Source: Chitinophaga varians
GTDB lineage: Bacteria > Bacteroidota > Bacteroidia > Chitinophagales > Chitinophagaceae
DNA length: 64,000 bases
Direction of reading: 5' to 3'
Assembly (NCBI RefSeq): GCF_014529945.1
Contig: NZ_JACVFB010000002.1
Location: 496,001-560,000 of the forward strand
Shown here: positions 61,381 through 64,000 of the stretch, piece after piece
How the letters are laid out: each line of letters opens with the position of its first letter
How positions within the stretch are numbered: position 1 is the stretch's first letter
Translations under genes and position numbers: made by a program
Notes under the pieces: model-generated
What the model was told of the DNA's origin: nothing
The model's database searches: none
Seen by the model: the letters and a program-made list of their open reading frames with translations, nothing else

Positions 61381-61998
61381 ATGGTATTCTCTTCCGCTCT
61401 GATAGAAAACGCTGTCAATGAATTTGCCAAGCTGCCGGGCATCGGAAAAAAAACGGCCCTTCGGCTGGTGCTGCATCTGCTGAAACAGGAAACTGCGCAG
61501 GTACAGCAGTTCGGCGAAGCGATAGCCCGTATGCGGCAGCAGATCCGCTTCTGCAAGGTATGTCATAATGTTTCCGATGAAGAAGTATGTGCTATCTGCA
61601 GCAATCATTCCCGTCACAGGCAGGTTGTTTGTTTGGTGGAAAGCATCCGTGACGTGATGGCTATTGAAAACACCCAACAGTTCAACGGCCTGTATCATGT
61701 GCTGGGCGGCATTATCTCCCCTATTGATGGTATTGGTCCGGAGCAACTGAATATCCAGTCGCTCGTAGAGCGGGTGCAACATCAGGGTGTAGAAGAAGTG
61801 ATCATGGCTTTAAGTCCTACCATTGAAGGCGACACCACCATTTATTTCCTGTCCAAGAAACTGAAAGATTATCCTGTGAAGATCACGACTATTGCGCGGG
61901 GTATTGCTTTTGGCGGTGAGCTGGAGTATGCTGATGAGATGACGCTGGCCCGGTCTATCTCCAACAGGCTGCCGTTGGACAGCTATGTCAAACCGTGA
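61381..61998 (+). CDS. recR: Recombination mediator RecR
   Basis: A 205-residue protein, standard length. The N-terminal helix-hairpin-helix is FAKLPGIGKKTALRLVLHLL, the zinc finger is CKVCHNVSDEEVCAIC, and the Toprim domain has VCLVESIRDVMAIE and the trailing IDGIGPEQL. With RecO it loads RecA on SSB-coated gaps. The N-terminus aligns with E. coli RecR, so the ATG at 61381 is right. Confidence 0.96.
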   Translation: MVFSSALIENAVNEFAKLPGIGKKTALRLVLHLLKQETAQVQQFGEAIARMRQQIRFCKVCHNVSDEEVCAICSNHSRHRQVVCLVESIRDVMAIENTQQFNGLYHVLGGIISPIDGIGPEQLNIQSLVERVQHQGVEEVIMALSPTIEGDTTIYFLSKKLKDYPVKITTIARGIAFGGELEYADEMTLARSISNRLPLDSYVKP

Positions 61999-62090
61999 TC
62001 ATTTTATCATTTAATCATTTTATCATTTTGATAGTGGATTAAAGCGATTTAAAATCGGCCAATAATTAAATAACAAAATACCAAAATAAA

Positions 62091-62116
62091 ATACGGGCGT
62101 TCAATAACGCCCGTCT
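62091..62116. terminator. Bidirectional terminator
   Basis: ACGGGCGTT pairs perfectly with AACGCCCGT around CAAT, in an AT-rich context, between recR and the small minus-strand gene. Confidence 0.85.
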
Positions 62117-62150
62117 TCGTTTAACCTGTAATTCCACGTTATGAAAAAGG

Positions 62151-62366
62151 TCAGTGTACGTCTTTTTCAGGCGTACCCTGAAATATGGTATGATTGGTTT
62201 CTGATTCTTTTTCGCGCAGCTCTTTCCAGCGCTGCATTTCATATTTATTAAGAAAACATACCTTAAACACTGCTGGCTCACTTCCATCATTCATTTCAGG
62301 GATCGGTTGCAGGCCCAGACCTGCCAGGTGTTCCCTGAGCGCATGGATATGTTCTGCTATCGTCAT
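62151..62366 (-). CDS. Small hypothetical protein downstream of the Cys-run leader ORF
   Basis: A 71-residue protein: an N-terminal helix (AEHIHALREHLAGLGLQPIP), then a strand block around EPAVFKVCFLNKYEMQRWKEL and a polar tail. It has no signal peptide. I do not recognise the family. It is 59 bases downstream of the Cys-run leader ORF and is divergent from metH, so it may belong to the same sulfur-responsive unit; this is inference from position. Confidence 0.6.
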   Translation of the reverse strand: MTIAEHIHALREHLAGLGLQPIPEMNDGSEPAVFKVCFLNKYEMQRWKELREKESETNHTIFQGTPEKDVH

Positions 62367-62420
62367 GACAAAAAAACTTTTATTGTAATAAAAACCGGGA
62401 AGAACTTAAGAGAAAACGTG

Positions 62421-62434
62421 TGCTGTTAACAGCA
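62421..62434. promoter_or_regulatory. Perfect 14-bp palindrome at the end of the leader ORF
   Basis: TGCTGTTAACAGCA overlaps the last Cys codons and stop of the minus-strand leader ORF. It may act in RNA pairing or protein binding. Confidence 0.35.
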
Positions 62435-62518
62435 ACAGCGCCCCGAAGGACAACAGGCATAGGGCTGGTGGGGGGCCACGGCCGGGTTCAACAGTATGTT
62501 CAGCTTTTGTTGTTGCAT
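62426..62518 (-). CDS. Cys-run leader peptide ORF
   Basis: Read directly from the minus strand: 30 residues starting MQQQKLNILLNPAV and ending YACCPSGRCCC, with five Cys in the last nine residues and three Cys codons just before the stop. A complete promoter (TTTG, 21 bases, TATATTTG) lies 21-53 bases upstream of its ATG. Short ORFs with terminal Cys runs work as ribosome-stalling sensors of cysteine supply in other bacteria; the same role here is inferred. The next gene on this strand is the 71-residue protein. Confidence 0.6.
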   Translation of the reverse strand: MQQQKLNILLNPAVAPHQPYACCPSGRCCC

Positions 62519-62538
62519 GATGTTTTTCTATTACCCTA

Positions 62539-62571
62539 CAAATATAGTAGACTTTATAGACTTCTACCAAA
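62539..62571 (-). promoter_or_regulatory. Promoter of the Cys-run leader ORF
   Basis: Minus strand: -33 TTTG (62571-62568), 21 bases, -7 TATATTTG (62546-62539), both full consensus matches. The spacer (62547-62567) is flanked by GTAGA and TCTAC, which form an imperfect palindrome that could be an operator. Confidence 0.65.
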
Positions 62572-62583
62572 TAAAAATTTCAA

Positions 62584-62600
62584 TATAGACAAAATCTATA
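62584..62600. promoter_or_regulatory. Palindromic operator candidate between the leader ORF and metH
   Basis: TATAGA-CAAAA-TCTATA, a perfect inverted repeat of 6-bp arms. With its flanks it matches 16 of 19 bases with 3232-3250 upstream of the persulfide dioxygenase-like gene. Confidence 0.5.
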
Positions 62601-62776
62601 CAAAGAGCTGTCAATATCAAGGGAGAAAGAAAGGCCGTCCCATACAGGACCTGACAGGCAAATAACCTGTTTTTACATATTAAAATAGCGTATCTTTACA
62701 TGATATACGGGGTGGATTTGTTTATTGTTCGACCCTGTTAGATTTTAACGGTAACTAATAAACACCAAAGAACATC

Positions 62777-63793
62777 ATGAAATCTTTACAAGACTGCGCT
62801 AATGAGCGAGTGCTCATCATTGACGGTGCCATGGGCACCATGATCCAGCGATACAAACTCCAGGAAGCAGATTACAGAGGTACCCGTTTTGCCGATTATC
62901 ATATGGACCTCAAAGGCAACAATGACCTGCTCAATCTCACTCAGCCACAGATTATCGAAGCCATTCATAAGGAATACCTGGAAGCAGGCGCCGATATTAT
63001 TGAAACCAATACCTTCAGCAGCACCTCCATTGCCATGGCCGACTATGATATGCAGGCACTGGCTTATGAGCTGAACGTAGCGGCCGCGCGGCTGGCGAAA
63101 AAAGCGGCTACGGAATACACCGCTAAAAACCCGGACAGGCCTCGTTTTGTGGCAGGCGCTATCGGGCCGCTGAATAAAACGTTGTCGCTCTCTCCGGATG
63201 TAAACAATCCTGGTTTTCGTTCCGTTTCCTTCGATGAAGTGGCCACAGCTTATGAAGAGCAGATAAAAGGCCTTTCAGACGGCGGTGTGGACATCCTGCT
63301 GATTGAAACGATTTTCGATACGCTTAACTGTAAGGCTGCCATCTACGCCATTAAAAAGTATTTCCGGGAGTCCGGCAAACCGGAACTGCCGGTGATGATT
63401 TCCGGTACCATTACGGATGCATCCGGCCGGACACTGAGCGGCCAGACACTGGAAGCGTTCTATATCTCCGTGATGCATGCCAACCCATTCTCTGTAGGCC
63501 TTAACTGCGCACTCGGCGGCCAGCAGATGCGCCCTTATGTGGAAGAGCTGTCCAACATAGCCAGCTGCTATGTTAGCTGCTACCCTAACGCCGGTCTGCC
63601 TAACGCATTCGGAGAATATGACGAAGAACCGGAAGATACCGCCTGTATCATTGAAGATTTTGCCAGTTCAGGCTTTGTGAACATTGTGGGAGGCTGCTGC
63701 GGTACCACGCCAGACCATATCCGCCATATTGCACAGCATGTAAAAAACATCGCACCGCGCCGGAAACCGGAGCTGGTGGACACCCTGGCATAA
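62777..63793 (+). CDS. metH: Methionine synthase, homocysteine-binding half (split MetH)
   Basis: A 338-residue protein equal to the first module of cobalamin-dependent MetH. The zinc ligands are Cys244 (GLNCALG) and Cys307/Cys308 (GGCCGTTP). E. coli MetH is one chain of about 1,227 residues; here the gene ends at 338 and the next reading frame starts 23 bases later with the folate-binding module. This module holds homocysteine for methylation. A TAnnTTTG-like box (TATCTTTA, near 62692) precedes it. Confidence 0.94.
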   Translation: MKSLQDCANERVLIIDGAMGTMIQRYKLQEADYRGTRFADYHMDLKGNNDLLNLTQPQIIEAIHKEYLEAGADIIETNTFSSTSIAMADYDMQALAYELNVAAARLAKKAATEYTAKNPDRPRFVAGAIGPLNKTLSLSPDVNNPGFRSVSFDEVATAYEEQIKGLSDGGVDILLIETIFDTLNCKAAIYAIKKYFRESGKPELPVMISGTITDASGRTLSGQTLEAFYISVMHANPFSVGLNCALGGQQMRPYVEELSNIASCYVSCYPNAGLPNAFGEYDEEPEDTACIIEDFASSGFVNIVGGCCGTTPDHIRHIAQHVKNIAPRRKPELVDTLA

Positions 63794-63816
63794 CCCTCTA
63801 AACAGCGAAATCAATC

Positions 63817-64000
63817 ATGAGCGCAAGCACACATTCCAATACGATCAACGAAACGATAGTCATAGAACCGGAAAATATCCAACAACGGGTCATCCGGCCA
63901 TATATGCGGCTTAGCGGCCTTGAACCACTGGTGGTAAGGCCTGAAACCAACTTCATCAACGTCGGTGAACGTACCAACGTAACCGGCTCCAAAAAATTTG
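63817..64000 (+). CDS. metH: Methionine synthase, folate/cobalamin half, 5' part (split MetH)
   Basis: The gene starts at the ATG 63817 and runs off the window end; 61 residues are visible. The block [20 protein letters not shown] followed by [16 protein letters not shown] is the start of the pterin-binding domain of MetH (the usual [10 protein letters not shown] signature). The remaining folate, cobalamin and activation modules would follow outside the window. It follows the homocysteine-binding half with a 23-base gap, so the two are cotranscribed. Confidence 0.9.
   Translation, partial: MSASTHSNTINETIVIEPENIQQRVIRPYMRLSGLEPLVVRPETNFINVGERTNVTGSKKF

Noticed and set aside
62400..62776. SAM or cobalamin riboswitch upstream of metH
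   Set aside because: The GC-rich part of this region is explained by the Cys-run ORF on the other strand, and I could not find the conserved core of either riboswitch by eye. A covariance search could still overturn this.

Overview
The window looks like chromosomal DNA of a Bacteroidota member, most likely family Chitinophagaceae and Chitinophaga-like. The grounds are the gliding genes gldE-gldD beside mutY and ssb, the long Bacteroidota-type IspG, a MetH split into two genes, sigma/anti-sigma pairs of the Bacteroidota kind, TAnnTTTG -7 promoter boxes (often TAACTTTG) and little Shine-Dalgarno signal. The species cannot be fixed from the sequence. I saw no rRNA, tRNA, CRISPR array, prophage or insertion sequence. 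This is ordinary chromosome with a few accessory islands.

Layout. 1-7.5 kb: the 3' part of a lipid A acyltransferase, LysM/BON and BON proteins, a persulfide dioxygenase-like metallo-hydrolase/rhodanese with an ArsR regulator, tsaB, a degenerate 3-hydroxyacyl-CoA dehydrogenase, ridA and a large L,D-transpeptidase. 7.7-17 kb: rng, a 31-residue basic ribosomal-type protein, a TPR protein, HU, and then divergently mutY-ssb-gldE-gldD, a Cys-rich DUF3109 protein and a LutB-like protein. 17-26 kb: a sigma factor with an unusual anti-sigma/TonB fusion, purH, comEC and carB (without its allosteric domain). 26.4-28.3 kb: a three-gene cassette of a small CxxC peptide, a DUF692/MNIO oxidase and a partner protein. 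This is the best candidate for an undescribed peptide-modification system. 28.3-36 kb: MFS transporter, DeoR regulator, deoxyribonucleotidase, XRE regulator, small HTH-like protein, acs, a hydrolase and a small L,D-transpeptidase. 36-47 kb: M16 peptidase, beta-barrel and lipoprotein genes, a second sigma/anti-sigma pair, kbl, a class D beta-lactamase and batB-batC. 47.6-64 kb: AraC regulator, ispG, LysR regulator, two GNATs, UPF0173 hydrolase, a third sigma locus with two paralogous anti-sigma genes, CoA-transferase, LpxR-like protein, Ig-like lipoprotein, recR, and a divergent pair of a Cys-run leader ORF and metH.

Connections. A palindrome of the form TATAGA-N5-TCTATA lies near the promoter of the persulfide dioxygenase-like gene and again between the Cys-run leader ORF and metH, 59 kb apart. 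This suggests a sulfur-responsive regulon. Several intergenic regions hold long fold-back repeats built from short AT-rich words, probably acting as 3' end structures. Three anti-sigma-type genes and rng appear to start at TTG.
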